From contig NC_018485.1 of NCBI RefSeq assembly GCF_000304315.1, positions 1,520,501-1,584,500 on the forward strand: DNA of 64,000 nt. The letters are read 5' to 3'. This DNA comes from Methylocystis sp. SC2 (GTDB lineage Bacteria > Pseudomonadota > Alphaproteobacteria > Rhizobiales > Beijerinckiaceae). Of the stretch, positions 8,566 to 17,301 are shown one piece after another (within the stretch, counting starts at the first letter, position 1; each line of letters starts with the position of its first letter). The notes below the pieces were generated by a model. That model saw only the letters and a list, made by a program, of their open reading frames with translations, was not told the DNA's origin and did not search any database. A program made the position numbers and the translations under genes.

Positions 8566-9990
8566 ATGATCTTCTCGAAATCCACATTGGTTGCGGCGAC
8601 GAGCGTATTGCTGATCGTGTTTGGCGCCGCCGCGCCCGCCCGCGCGACTCCGTCGATCGTCGTCGATGTGGCGTCGGGGGCCGTCCTCTCGCATGATCAG
8701 GCGACCGCCTCCTGGTTTCCCGCCTCGGTGACGAAGCTGATGACGGCCTATGTCGCGCTCGACGCGGTGCGCCAGGGACGCATCACGCTCGACACGCCGG
8801 TGATGATGTCGCCGCGCGCCTGCCGCGCGGCGCCTTCCAAGATGGGCTTTCGCGCCGGCTCGGAAGTCACCCTGCACAACGCGCTCGTCATGCTGATGGT
8901 GAAGTCCGCCAACGACATCGCCGTCGCCATCGCGGAAGGCGTGTCCGGCTCGGTCGAAGCCTTCGCCGACGAGATGAACCGCGCCTCCGCGTCGCTCGGC
9001 ATGACGCAATCGGTTTGGTACAATCCCAACGGCCTCCCCGACGAACGGCAGGTCACGTCGGCGCGCGATCTCGCCATTCTCGGCCGCGCGCTCTACCTGC
9101 AGTTTCCCGAGCACGCCAATCTGTTCAACATCGGCGCGATGCAGCTCGGCAAGCAGATCATCCCCACGCATAACCATCTTCTCGGCCGCTACGCCGGCGC
9201 CGACGGCATGAAGACCGGGTTCACATGTTCGGCCGGCTTCAATCTTGTCGCCTCGGCCACGCGCGGCGGCCGACGCTTGATCGCCGTCGTCCTCGGCGCG
9301 CCCAATCCGATCCTGCGCACGGCGAAGACGGCGGCGCTGCTCGATCGCGGCTTCCAGAGCGGCGCGGCCGTCGCCTCCTTGGCGTCCCTGCCCAGCTCCG
9401 GACCAACGGCGGCGCCTGACTTGCGCGAGTCCGTGTGCCACCACCGCGGCCCGGCGGCGGCGGAGTTCATGGCGGAGATCGAGGACGCCTCGGTCCCAGT
9501 CGGATCCGGCGTTCCGCTGCTCGACACGCTGGGCGCTCCGCAGCAGCAGATGAACGCCAAGGAAATCGCGCATCTGCCGCGCCCGCGTTTCGAGCCGGTG
9601 TCCGTCTATGTGGGACGCGCGCCGGGCTATGTCGGGCCGGTGGCGCGAGCCCGCGCACCGGGCGCGCCGGTCGGCGAGCAGCCTGATCTCGCCGCCTATG
9701 CGTCGCAGCCGGAGGCGGGCGACGCCAGCGCCTCGCCGATCAGCAAGCCGGCGCCCGACGCCGTATCGCTGCGACGCGCCAAACACGCCAAGGCCGTGAA
9801 AGCGGCGCGCGCCGCCAGGGCGGCGAAGCCGGACGCTGTAAAGGTCGACGACATCGTCGCCGACGAACCAGCCGCGAAGCCCAAGGCGGCGAGAAGCGCG
9901 ACGAAGCCGAAAGTGGCCGCGCCGCACGCCGCGGCGCAAAAGCCCGCGGCCGCGAAGGCGCACCCCGCCGCCGAACCGGGCAAGAGCTGA
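8566..9990 (+). CDS. D-alanyl-D-alanine carboxypeptidase (S11 family, PBP5-like) with basic Ala/Lys tail
   Basis: Periplasmic penicillin-binding protein trimming the pentapeptide stem of peptidoglycan. 474 residues. A signal peptide (about 1-27, ending APARA) is followed by the serine peptidase domain with all three motifs: SxxK in ASVTKLM (near residue 49), SxN in KSANDIA, and KTG in GMKTGFTCSAG. The catalytic domain ends near 260. The remaining ~200 residues are low-complexity Ala/Lys/Pro sequence ending in repeated AAxKP, seen in several Rhizobiales DacC-like proteins and possibly binding the wall. It stands alone downstream of its own AT-rich promoter. Confidence 0.93.
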   Translation: MIFSKSTLVAATSVLLIVFGAAAPARATPSIVVDVASGAVLSHDQATASWFPASVTKLMTAYVALDAVRQGRITLDTPVMMSPRACRAAPSKMGFRAGSEVTLHNALVMLMVKSANDIAVAIAEGVSGSVEAFADEMNRASASLGMTQSVWYNPNGLPDERQVTSARDLAILGRALYLQFPEHANLFNIGAMQLGKQIIPTHNHLLGRYAGADGMKTGFTCSAGFNLVASATRGGRRLIAVVLGAPNPILRTAKTAALLDRGFQSGAAVASLASLPSSGPTAAPDLRESVCHHRGPAAAEFMAEIEDASVPVGSGVPLLDTLGAPQQQMNAKEIAHLPRPRFEPVSVYVGRAPGYVGPVARARAPGAPVGEQPDLAAYASQPEAGDASASPISKPAPDAVSLRRAKHAKAVKAARAARAAKPDAVKVDDIVADEPAAKPKAARSATKPKVAAPHAAAQKPAAAKAHPAAEPGKS

Positions 9991-10096
9991 GAATCGCCCT
10001 AGGATCGTTCGTTCTGGAAACGCGCGGCGTTTTCGGCGAAGATGCGCGCCTTCCGCGAACAGGAAATTTCTTCTGCTCCGGCGCGAGTTCCGCTGA

Positions 10097-11341
10097 ATGA
10101 ACGATCTGACCATGGCCGCCGCTCGTCGCGCGACGCGCTCGGCGCCGCCGCCAATTCCGCTGACCGTCATCACCGGCTTCCTGGGCGCCGGCAAGACCAC
10201 GCTGCTCAACCGCCTGCTCGCCTCGCCGGCGCTCGCGGAGACGCTCGTCCTCATCAATGAGTTCGGCGAGATCGGCCTCGATCATCTCTTCATCGAGAAG
10301 ATCGACGGCGACATGGTGATGATGAGTTCGGGCTGCGTGTGCTGTTCAATCCGCGGCGATCTGGTGAACACGCTCGAAGATCTGCTGAAGCGGCTCGACA
10401 ATGGCCGGATCAAGCCGTTCAAGCGCGTCGTGCTGGAAACGACCGGCCTCGCCGATCCCGCGCCGATCCTGCACACGATCATGTCCCACGCCTATCTCAT
10501 GATGCGCTATCGGCTCGACGGCGTCGTCACGCTCATTGATGCGGTGAACGGCGAAGCGACGCTCGACGCGCATGAGGAAGCCGTCAAACAGGCCGCCGTC
10601 GCCGACCGGCTCGTCATCGCCAAGACGGATCTGCCGCAAGGCGCCGAGCGCGCGGATGCGTTAAAGGCGCGGCTGGCGCGGCTGAATCCGGGCGCCCTAC
10701 AGCTTGACGCCGTCAAGGGCGAAGCGACGCCCGAGGCGCTCCTCAACTGCGGCCTCTATGATCCCGCGACCAAGACGCCGCGCGTGAAAGAGTGGCTCAA
10801 CGCCGAAGCGGTGGAAACCGCGCAGGCGCATGATCACCATGAGCATGAGCATGAGCATGAGCATGAGCATGACCATGGTCATGGTCATGGTCATGGCCAC
10901 GATCACGACCATGAGCATCGCCACGAAGCGCAGGGCCATCGCCACGACGTGAACCGGCATGACGCCCATATCCGCGCCTTCTGCTTTTCCTCCGAGACGC
11001 CGCTGACGCCGGCCTCCTTCGACATTTTCATCGACCTTTTGCGCCACACGCATGGGCCGCGGATGCTGCGCGTGAAGGGCATCGTGGCGCTCGCCGACGA
11101 TCCGTCGCGCCCCGTGGCGTTCCATGGCGTGCAGCATGTCTTTCACCCGCCGCACCGCCTCGAGGCGTGGCCGGACGCGGACAGGCGCACGCGCATCGTC
11201 TTCATCGTCAAGGATCTCGACGAGGGCTTCGTCCATGGACTCTACGGCGCGCTCGTCAATCACCCCGCGCCCGACCGTCCCGACGCGCAGGCGCTCACCG
11301 CGAATCCGCTTGCGCCGAAAGCGGGCGGCCTGCTCGGCTAG
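10097..11341 (+). CDS. CobW/COG0523-family GTPase with long His-rich metal-binding stretch
   Basis: G3E-family P-loop GTPase acting as metal chaperone or insertase. 414 residues. The Walker A loop GFLGAGKTTLLN lies near residue 30, the metal-binding CxCC as GCVCCSIRGD near 80, and the base-specificity motif as IAKTDL. Between the GTPase and the C-terminal CobW_C domain (PASFDIFIDLLRHTHG onward) is a stretch of about 35 residues, near 243-280, made of HE, HD and HG dipeptide repeats. This suits binding of Zn, Co or Ni. The metal cannot be read from sequence. The gene is convergent with the antiporter gene and separated from it by two strong hairpins. Confidence 0.9.
   Translation: MNDLTMAAARRATRSAPPPIPLTVITGFLGAGKTTLLNRLLASPALAETLVLINEFGEIGLDHLFIEKIDGDMVMMSSGCVCCSIRGDLVNTLEDLLKRLDNGRIKPFKRVVLETTGLADPAPILHTIMSHAYLMMRYRLDGVVTLIDAVNGEATLDAHEEAVKQAAVADRLVIAKTDLPQGAERADALKARLARLNPGALQLDAVKGEATPEALLNCGLYDPATKTPRVKEWLNAEAVETAQAHDHHEHEHEHEHEHDHGHGHGHGHDHDHEHRHEAQGHRHDVNRHDAHIRAFCFSSETPLTPASFDIFIDLLRHTHGPRMLRVKGIVALADDPSRPVAFHGVQHVFHPPHRLEAWPDADRRTRIVFIVKDLDEGFVHGLYGALVNHPAPDRPDAQALTANPLAPKAGGLLG
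10830..10900 (+). repeat. Hexanucleotide coding repeat in CobW-type gene
   Basis: Within the His-rich linker, tandem gagcat units (His-Glu) are followed by ggtcat units (His-Gly). Such tracts can change length by slippage without breaking frame, adjusting the number of metal-binding His residues. Confidence 0.6.
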
Positions 11342-11388
11342 AGCGCTTCCCGATCACAGGGAATCATGTGATCGATAAGGAATCGCTC
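11341..11388. terminator. Imperfect hairpin, first of a tandem pair
   Basis: Outer arms GAGCGCTTCC and GGAATCGCTC (one mismatch) enclose a nested GATCAC...GTGATC. It begins at the last base of the cobW stop codon. With the next hairpin it forms a compound structure between convergent genes. The same kind of sequence is, from memory, a common intergenic repeat in Rhizobiales-type genomes. Confidence 0.5.
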
Positions 11389-11403
11389 CAAATCAAAACG
11401 TTG

Positions 11404-11451
11404 GAGCAGGTTCTCATCGAAAAAGCCTGTCAACTTTTTCGGAACCTGCTC
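11404..11451. terminator. Long hairpin between convergent cobW and antiporter genes
   Basis: Arms GAGCAGGTTC (11404-11413) and GAACCTGCTC (11442-11451) enclose inner arms CGAAAAAG and CTTTTTCG around an 8-base loop. The 18 paired positions are perfect, and the inner A/T run can act in either direction. It ends exactly at the antiporter stop codon. It probably works as a bidirectional terminator. Confidence 0.6.
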
Positions 11452-12767
11452 TACGGCCGGTTGAACAGATCGGCGACGCGGCGCTCGGCGTCCTGGAGCG
11501 TCTCGATCCATCGAGGCGGCAGTTTGGCGAATGCGCCGGCCGCTTGCGATGAGAACCAATCGGCGACGGCGTGAGCGATCGACGATATGCCGCTCTCGAG
11601 GCGCGACGGCCGATGCGTTCCACGCAGCCAGAGGGCCAGCGTCGGGAACGCCGTGACGGTCACCATCGCGGCGCCGACAAGCGCGGACGCCGTCTCCGGC
11701 GCCAGCTGTCCTCTTCCGACGCCGAGATAGGTGAGCGCGACGACAAGCGGCAGGGTGGTCGACGACAACAGCGCCAGCGCCGGCATGTCCCGCTCCGGCA
11801 GCGTGCCGCGAAAAAGATTCAGCGGCGCGAGACGAATGAGCAGGAAGGCGACGCAAAAAAACGCGAAGAGCGCGACGGTCGCGGGACTCCTGACGAGCGC
11901 CACAAAGTCGAATGACGCGCCGCTTTCAATAAAAAACAGCGGAATTAAAAAGCCGGAGCCGATGGCGGTCAGGCGATCGTTGAGGATTTCGGCCTTGGTG
12001 CCTCGCACCAGGACCGCGACGGCCATGCCCGCCATATAGGAGCCGACCACAAGCTCCATCCCCAGCCTGTCGGCGAATGAGACGAAGCCAAGCAAAACGA
12101 CGAGCGCGATTCGAATTGGCAGAAGCTCGCCGTCGCCAAGCCAATATACGATGCTTTCGGCCAGCCGGTCCGAACGCGCGGTCTTGAGAAAAAAGATCGC
12201 GGCGAGTCCGAGCGCGATGAAAAGCCCGCTTAACAGCGTCTGATGGAGATGATGGTTGTGTTGCGCCAGAACGATCGAGGCGAGAATGAGCGGTCCAAGT
12301 TCGCTGACCGCCGCGACGCCAAGGACATAGCGTCCGAAATCATTATCGAGATCGCCGGCCTGCCGCAAAATCGGGATCAATATGCCGAACGCCGTGGTCG
12401 GCAGGATCAGCGCGACGAGAAGCGGCGCCTGCACGAGCCCAACAAGATAAAGCAGTCCGGAAATAAGCGCCGATAGGCTCAAGGAAACGAGCCATGCGAA
12501 AAATCCCAGTCGTAGCGGCTTTCCCGTTATTTCCTTCTGATTGAACTCGAATCCCGCCTGAAAAAACAAATAGACCAGCCCAAACTCCATTAAAAAAGTG
12601 ACGGCGCCGTCCGCCGTCACCAGCCCGGCCCCGCTTGGGCCCACGAGCATGCCCAGCAACAGTTCGACGGCGACGATCGGCGCGCGCGCAAAAGCCGGAA
12701 TTCTGTTGAGCAGCGGCGCGAGCACGGCGATGCAGGAGATGACGAAGATCGTGTGGAATTCGCTCAT
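11451..12767 (-). CDS. Monovalent cation:proton antiporter-2 (CPA2/KefB-like)
   Basis: Inner-membrane Na+ or K+/H+ antiporter of the CPA2 family. 438 residues from the ATG at 12767, chosen because AAGGAG lies upstream and the preceding sequence is polar. About 12 hydrophobic helices are visible, starting FHTIFVISCIAVLAPLL. Family signatures are VELLLGMLVGPSG in helix 2 and FLMEFGLVYLFFQAGFEF in helix 3. There is no C-terminal RCK/TrkA-N domain, so nucleotide gating of the KefB/C type is absent. Substrate cannot be assigned. The upstream gap to comF holds a dyad. Confidence 0.85.
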   Translation of the reverse strand: MSEFHTIFVISCIAVLAPLLNRIPAFARAPIVAVELLLGMLVGPSGAGLVTADGAVTFLMEFGLVYLFFQAGFEFNQKEITGKPLRLGFFAWLVSLSLSALISGLLYLVGLVQAPLLVALILPTTAFGILIPILRQAGDLDNDFGRYVLGVAAVSELGPLILASIVLAQHNHHLHQTLLSGLFIALGLAAIFFLKTARSDRLAESIVYWLGDGELLPIRIALVVLLGFVSFADRLGMELVVGSYMAGMAVAVLVRGTKAEILNDRLTAIGSGFLIPLFFIESGASFDFVALVRSPATVALFAFFCVAFLLIRLAPLNLFRGTLPERDMPALALLSSTTLPLVVALTYLGVGRGQLAPETASALVGAAMVTVTAFPTLALWLRGTHRPSRLESGISSIAHAVADWFSSQAAGAFAKLPPRWIETLQDAERRVADLFNRP

Positions 12768-12844
12768 GGGGGCGCCAATCTCCTTGGGGTCCGCTTGGCG
12801 CAGACGGCGCCCTCGCCGCCCGGCCGGACAATGATTCTTTTGCT

Positions 12845-12867
12845 GACCCTTACGATGCGTTAGGGTC
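12845..12867. promoter_or_regulatory. Near-perfect 23-bp dyad between antiporter and comF
   Basis: GACCCTTAC-gatgc-GTTAGGGTC has one mismatch in nine base pairs. It lies in the divergent spacer, 78 bases upstream of the antiporter start and about 120 upstream of comF. It could be an operator. No T-run follows it. Confidence 0.3.
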
Positions 12868-12985
12868 CCGCCTGTGCTCAAGTCCTGATTTGCGACCAAG
12901 GGTTCGTCGCGCCAGGCGTTGCGCGCAGCAGGCCGCAAAGAGCGGCCTGCAAAGCTTCTTGCACGGCTTATTGAGTGGGTCGCCG

Positions 12986-13753
12986 ATGACGCGCAGCCGA
13001 GCGACTGGCCTGCTTCGAGCCCTCGCGCGGGCGGGACATGCGCTTCTCGACCTCGTCTATCCGCCCTCCTGCCTCGTCTGCCGGAGGGCTGTCGCGTTTC
13101 ACGGCGCGATCTGCCCCGAGTGCTGGCGCGACATCGCCTTCATCGAACGCCCCTATTGCGAGCGGCTCGGCACGCCGTTCGAACGCGACCTGGCGCAGCC
13201 GGGGTTGATCTCGCTGGAAGCGGCCGCGAACCCGCCGGCCTTCGGCCGCGCCAGGGCCGTCGCCCGCTATGACAGCGACAAGGCCCGCGCCCTGACGCAC
13301 CGGCTGAAATATTACGACCGGCTGGAGCTCGCCGAACCGATGGGCCGCTGGATGGCGCGGGCCGGCGCCGAAATCCTCGCCGACGCCGACGTGATCGTGC
13401 CCATCCCCTTGCACCGACTGCGGATTTTGGCGCGGCGGTTCAACCAGTCGGCAGCCCTGGCGCAGGCGATCGCGCGCGCGAGCGCCGTGCCGGTGGAGAC
13501 CATGGCGCTGCAGCGCGTCAAGCCGACGGCGCCGCAGGTGGGGCTGACGCGAGCGCAGCGCGCCGCCAATCTCTCCGGCGCCTTTCGCGTCGAACCGGAG
13601 CGGGCGGACGCCATCCACGGGCGCAATGTCGTGCTCGTCGACGACGTGCTGACCACCGGGGCGACCGCCAACGCGGCGACGCGCGCCTTGCTCAAGGCGG
13701 GCGCGGCGCGCGTCGATCTCCTCGTGTTCGCACGGGCCGTGACAAGCGCATGA
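12986..13753 (+). CDS. comF: ComF family phosphoribosyltransferase-like protein
   Basis: Double zinc-finger/phosphoribosyltransferase protein related to ComF/GntX. 255 residues from ATG 12986. Earlier in-frame starts exist but encode only arginine-rich sequence. The N-terminal zinc motif CLVC...CPEC is followed by a PRTase fold with PIPLHRLRILARRFNQSA and the PRPP loop VVLVDDVLTTGATANAA near residue 217. In naturally competent bacteria ComF takes part in DNA uptake, whereas in alphaproteobacteria the role is poorly defined. It begins a plus-strand run with grxC and two further genes. Confidence 0.9.
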   Translation: MTRSRATGLLRALARAGHALLDLVYPPSCLVCRRAVAFHGAICPECWRDIAFIERPYCERLGTPFERDLAQPGLISLEAAANPPAFGRARAVARYDSDKARALTHRLKYYDRLELAEPMGRWMARAGAEILADADVIVPIPLHRLRILARRFNQSAALAQAIARASAVPVETMALQRVKPTAPQVGLTRAQRAANLSGAFRVEPERADAIHGRNVVLVDDVLTTGATANAATRALLKAGAARVDLLVFARAVTSA

Positions 13754-13773
13754 AGGCCGGCGTATAAGCGCGA

Positions 13774-14046
13774 ATGGCCCCCCGCATCGAAATCTACACC
13801 ACGCCGACCTGCCCCTATTGCCTCGCCGCGAAGCGGCTGCTGACGCAAAAGGGCGCTGAATTCGAAGAAATCTCGGTGGCCTGGGACCCGCTCGGACGCC
13901 GCCGCATGAGCCAGCGCGCCAACGGCCGCTCGACGGTGCCGCAGATCTTCATCGACGACAAGCACATCGGCGGCTGCGACGAGCTTCACGCGCTCGAAGG
14001 CGAGGGAAAGCTCGACGCGCTCCTCGCCGGCGGAGCGACGTCATGA
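13774..14046 (+). CDS. grxC: Glutaredoxin 3
   Basis: 90-residue dithiol glutaredoxin, reducing disulfides with glutathione in the cytosol. The active site CPYC is at residues 12-15 (TTPTCPYCLAAKRLL). The cis-Pro motif STVPQIFIDDKHIGGCDEL and the C-terminal glycine pair match GrxC. It follows comF by 20 bases and overlaps the DUF1178 gene by ATGA. The GrxC-DUF1178 pairing is common in Rhizobiales. Confidence 0.95.
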   Translation: MAPRIEIYTTPTCPYCLAAKRLLTQKGAEFEEISVAWDPLGRRRMSQRANGRSTVPQIFIDDKHIGGCDELHALEGEGKLDALLAGGATS

Positions 14047-14441
14047 TCCGCTACTCGCTCATCTGCGACGCCGGCCACAGCTTCGACAGCTGGTTTCGCG
14101 ACAGCGCAAGCTTTGAAAAGCAGGCGGCCGAAGGACAGATCGCCTGCCCCTTCTGCGACTCGACGAAGATTACGCGCGACGTCATGGCGCCCCATATCGC
14201 CAAGCCGCGCGACGACGCGGCGCAGGATCTGCGCATGAAGCTGCGCGAGCTGCACGACACGGTGGTCGCGCATACCGAAGATGTCGGCGACCGCTTCCCC
14301 GAGGAGGCGCGCGCCATGGAGGACGGCGAGACCGAGCGCCGCGCCATCCGCGGCCGCGCCACATTCGAAGAAGCGAAGGCGCTGCTCGAAGAGGGAATCG
14401 AAATTCTGCCGATCCCGGGCCTGCCCAGCGACAGCAACTGA
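14043..14441 (+). CDS. DUF1178 family protein
   Basis: 132 residues. The N-terminal MIRYSLICDAGHSFDSWF and the zinc-ribbon-like CPFCDSTKI are characteristic of DUF1178. The first half is followed by a helical acidic region. The molecular function is not known. It is translationally coupled to grxC (ATGA) and followed after two bases by the FAD oxidoreductase gene, so the three probably form one transcript. Confidence 0.92.
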   Translation: MIRYSLICDAGHSFDSWFRDSASFEKQAAEGQIACPFCDSTKITRDVMAPHIAKPRDDAAQDLRMKLRELHDTVVAHTEDVGDRFPEEARAMEDGETERRAIRGRATFEEAKALLEEGIEILPIPGLPSDSN

Positions 14442-14443
14442 AC

Positions 14444-15532
14444 TTGCCCGCTCCGGTCGTCATTGTCGGCGCCAGTTTTTCTGGACTGGCCTGCGCTCAT
14501 GCGCTCGCGGAACGCGGCGTCGCCACAACCATCATCGAACGCAAAACCGAGCCCGGCGAAAAGCCGCATACGACGGGCATTCTCGTACGCGAGGCGGTGG
14601 ACGAGATCGATTGGCTCGGGCCGCTGCCGAAGCACATCACGCGACGCGTCGAGGGCGTGCGGCTCTATGCGCCCGATATGCGCTGCATCGATCTTTCCGC
14701 GCCGGGCTATTACTTTCTTGCAACCGACACGCCGGAGCTGATGCGCTTGCTCGCGCAGCGTTGCCAAACGGCCGGCGTGCGCATTCAGTATGGCGCGCCG
14801 TTCACCAAAGCGACGGCGCACGCGAAGGGCTATGCGCTGCCGGACGGCGCGGAAGCCTGCTATCTCGTCGGCGCCGACGGCCCGAAGTCGCATGTCGCGA
14901 AGACGCTCTCGCTTGGCGAGAACCGCCATTTCATCTTCGGCATGGAACATGAGTATGCAGGCGTCGATTTCAACGCGAGCGATCGGCTGCATTGCTTCAT
15001 CGATAAGCGCCTGGCGCCGGGCTACATCGGCTGGATCATCGCCGGCGTCGGCGTGACGCAAGTCGGTCTCGCGCGAAGGAGTGGCGTCGGCGGGATCGCC
15101 GAAGCGAAGACCGCGATGACCGCATTTTTGAAAAAACTCGCGCCCATCGCCGATTTTCGTGATCGCGCGCCGACCAATGTGCGCGCAGGGCTCATTCCTT
15201 GCGGCGGTCTCGTTTCGCCGCTGGCGGCCCCGCGCGCGCTGCTAGTCGGCGACGCCGCCGGCATGGTTTCGCCGGTCACAGCCGGCGGCATTCATACGGC
15301 GTTGCGTCATGGACGCGCCGCTGGCGTCGCCATTGCGGACTTTCTTAAGGGACGCAAGGCTGATCCAGCGCAATGGCTGCCCGATTCCTATCCACGTTTT
15401 CGCTTAAAGCGGACTCTGCGCTGGAGCTATGACAATTTTCAAAGCGACGCCGCGTTCAATCTGCTGCTGCGCTCTTCCGCCATGCGCGCAGCCGCAAGCG
15501 TCGTATTTTTCCACAGAATGCGCGCGCGGTGA
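14444..15532 (+). CDS. FAD-dependent oxidoreductase, geranylgeranyl-reductase-like
   Basis: 362-residue flavoprotein of the GGR/UbiH superfamily. It starts with a TTG two bases after the DUF1178 stop. The N-terminal dinucleotide fold VIVGASFSGLACAHAL, the basic strand end TTIIERK, the central LVGADGPKS and the C-terminal FAD motif ALLVGDAAGMVSPVTAGGIHTAL are all present. The substrate is probably a prenyl chain or aromatic ring but cannot be chosen from sequence. It is the last gene of the comF-grxC run, convergent with the AT-rich island. Confidence 0.8.
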   Translation: MPAPVVIVGASFSGLACAHALAERGVATTIIERKTEPGEKPHTTGILVREAVDEIDWLGPLPKHITRRVEGVRLYAPDMRCIDLSAPGYYFLATDTPELMRLLAQRCQTAGVRIQYGAPFTKATAHAKGYALPDGAEACYLVGADGPKSHVAKTLSLGENRHFIFGMEHEYAGVDFNASDRLHCFIDKRLAPGYIGWIIAGVGVTQVGLARRSGVGGIAEAKTAMTAFLKKLAPIADFRDRAPTNVRAGLIPCGGLVSPLAAPRALLVGDAAGMVSPVTAGGIHTALRHGRAAGVAIADFLKGRKADPAQWLPDSYPRFRLKRTLRWSYDNFQSDAAFNLLLRSSAMRAAASVVFFHRMRAR

Positions 15533-15553
15533 GGCGCATGTCCTGCGCCGTCA

Positions 15554-15745
15554 TCACAATTGTCCTTCATTCAGTTCGCCAATTTCGAACGTGTCCAAAA
15601 GCCCCTCCAGCTTCGACTTGATCTCCGGCCAAGTCGGCGCAATCAGAACAGCTGATGGGAGAGCTGATAGATGAAGGGATTCAAAAAAAATAAGAGAGAA
15701 TAAAATAATTGGGCTTTCGATCCATAAAATACTTGGATCCTCCAA
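15554..15745 (-). pseudogene. 3' tail fragment of immunity-like paralogue (copy 1)
   Basis: The last ~27 codons (from TWPEIKSKLEGLLDTF to the end) match the C-terminus of the immunity-like gene at 16259-17270 almost residue for residue, including ELNEGQL and the stop. The 36 codons before it are unrelated hydrophobic sequence. It is probably a truncated paralogue left by recombination rather than a working gene. It sits directly downstream of the membrane gene 15758-16153. Confidence 0.6.
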
Positions 15746-15757
15746 TTGAATGCCTGA

Positions 15758-16153
15758 TTAGCCCGGCAAATGGACGAGGAGAGCAAGAGACAATAATACT
15801 TCAGGAATACACAAAATTGATAGAAGCAATATTATTTTTAACGGTAGTTTAACATATAATGCAACTGGAAGAGAAGAAACAACAAATGCGACGAAGGCCA
15901 TGAGCGCAATTAAAGCCCAACCGAAAAGCGGTGGCGCTTCCTCCATGAACGAAGGAGGTATCACTCCAAAAAAGGGGAAAATTATTAGCGTTATGAACGC
16001 GAATACAATGATCATACCAATATAAGGCAGGACAAAAAACTGAAATAGGAGTAAAACGAAGATCAGCCCGACCTTCGAGTGGAGTTCAAGGCTCGTAAAA
16101 TCAATGAGCCCCCCGCGACGCCATATGTTGTCTTTCATCTTATTTCCGCTCAA
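15758..16153 (-). CDS. Small multi-span membrane protein, unknown
   Basis: 131 residues with about four hydrophobic segments: LIFVLLLFQFFVLPYIGMIIVF, then LIIFPFFGVI, LFGWALIALMAFVAFVV and the C-terminal ILLLSILCIPEVLLSLALLV. I do not recognise the family. Base composition is clearly AT-richer than the flanking core genes, a sign of transfer. It lies in a minus-strand series where each small membrane gene is followed by the same 3' tail sequence. An immunity-type membrane protein is one possibility. Confidence 0.55.
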   Translation of the reverse strand: MSGNKMKDNIWRRGGLIDFTSLELHSKVGLIFVLLLFQFFVLPYIGMIIVFAFITLIIFPFFGVIPPSFMEEAPPLFGWALIALMAFVAFVVSSLPVALYVKLPLKIILLLSILCIPEVLLSLALLVHLPG

Positions 16154-16193
16154 AAAGGCGCTTCGGTGAAGCCTGCCCTCAATATCCTGGGCC

Positions 16194-16236
16194 GCTCGTT
16201 CCCGCTCAGGCCTTCAGCCTGTCGAGAATGACACGG
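16194..16236. repeat. Half REP-like palindrome
   Basis: Right-half unit of the dispersed palindrome family (TTCCCGCTCAGGCC-ttca-GGCC-like core ending GAGAATGACAC). A nearly identical copy is at 18778-18823, so both flank the AT-rich island. Confidence 0.55.
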
Positions 16237-16258
16237 CAATCTGACCCCCGCGCCGTCA

Positions 16259-17270
16259 TCACAATTGTCCTTCGTTCAGTTCGCCAATTTCGAACGTGTC
16301 CAAAAGCCGTTCCAGCTTCCGCTTGATCTCCGGCCACATCGGCATGAATATTCGCGGGAAGTCGGCCTCAATCCGGGCGTCCAGACGCGCATAGCGGAAA
16401 AACATCTGGCATTCGGGGCGACGATCCCATCCTGAGTCTTCCGTGTGATCCTTGATTTCATCCGCCTGACACTTGAACCATAGGTCGATCGGTTTTCTGT
16501 CGACATAGTAGAAATCGATGGCCTCAGCCCCCCCCCAGTTCGGTCTTGTAGCGGCTCATATCTCCGATGACGCCGACGCGCTTCAAATTGAACTTGTCCG
16601 GCTTTGGGCCAACAGTCAGGTGGCTTGATTTCAAAGACACGCTCTCTGGATCAAGAAAAATCCGTTGTGTGTCATAGAAATTTTTTTCAATTACTCGAAC
16701 CTTTTCAGCCTCCTTACCCTGAACTTTTGCTTGGGATCTCACGCTCACAACCATCTTTATTGTATCGAGCCCTCGACGTCGGATGTGTCGATCGGTCGGT
16801 TGCAGGACCGTGAAATCCGGCAGATCGACTCCGATGCTGAATCCATGCACATAGACGTCCCGATAGTTCGGATCTGGATAGCCGGGCATTGTCGCGGACT
16901 CGCACCCGACATCGGCCCATGTCACATATTCGGCCGGCACGCGCAGGCGGACGCGCCAGCCCGGCGGGTCCATCAACCAGCGCAGTTCGAGAACACGACG
17001 CCCGTCCGGATCATTGACGAAGCGTTCGTTAGGGACGCAGTCGGTCTTCTTGGTTTTCACCGCGAAGACATTGCCGCCGATATGGTTCGCCACCCAAAAA
17101 AGCGCGGCGACGATTGCGAGAGGGCCAACAAGCCACGACGCAAACCGATAAATGGAAACGCCGGAAAGTAGGGATGTGAACGCAGCGGAGCAGATGCGAC
17201 TCCCCGCGAAAAAGCTGGCAAAGGCGGATAGGCTCATGTGAAGCCCGCGCGGCCGAACGATGCCGCTCAT
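16259..17270 (-). pseudogene. Membrane-anchored immunity-like protein, frameshifted at a G9 tract
   Basis: From ATG 17270 (GGAG eight bases upstream) the frame reads 248 codons and stops just after TELGGG inside a run of nine G (16528-16536 on the plus strand as C). Removing one G joins it to a frame of about 89 codons ending ELNEGQL, giving one protein of about 337 residues. It has one or two N-terminal membrane segments (FASWLVGPLAIVAALFWVANHI) and a soluble remainder. The C-terminal pattern FKCQADEIKD...RPECQMFF...WPEIKRKLERLL recalls the membrane-anchored putative immunity proteins found beside T6SS DUF2235 lipases. That comparison is from memory, and no toxin gene is present here. It is either phase-variable, a sequencing slip or decayed. 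Confidence 0.6.
16528..16536 (-). repeat. Homopolymeric G9 (plus-strand C9) tract inside coding sequence
   Basis: Nine consecutive C on the plus strand fall inside the immunity-like gene. With nine, translation stops within two codons of the tract. With eight (or eleven) the long frame continues to the conserved tail. Such tracts are classic sites of slipped-strand variation. Confidence 0.75.
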
Positions 17271-17301
17271 GGCTTGCTCCGGCGAAATGGTGCAGCCGTT
17301 G

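Noticed and set aside
10830..10900. CRISPR-like short tandem repeat
   Set aside because: Hexamer repeats inside a coding sequence without spacers; encodes His-rich linker.
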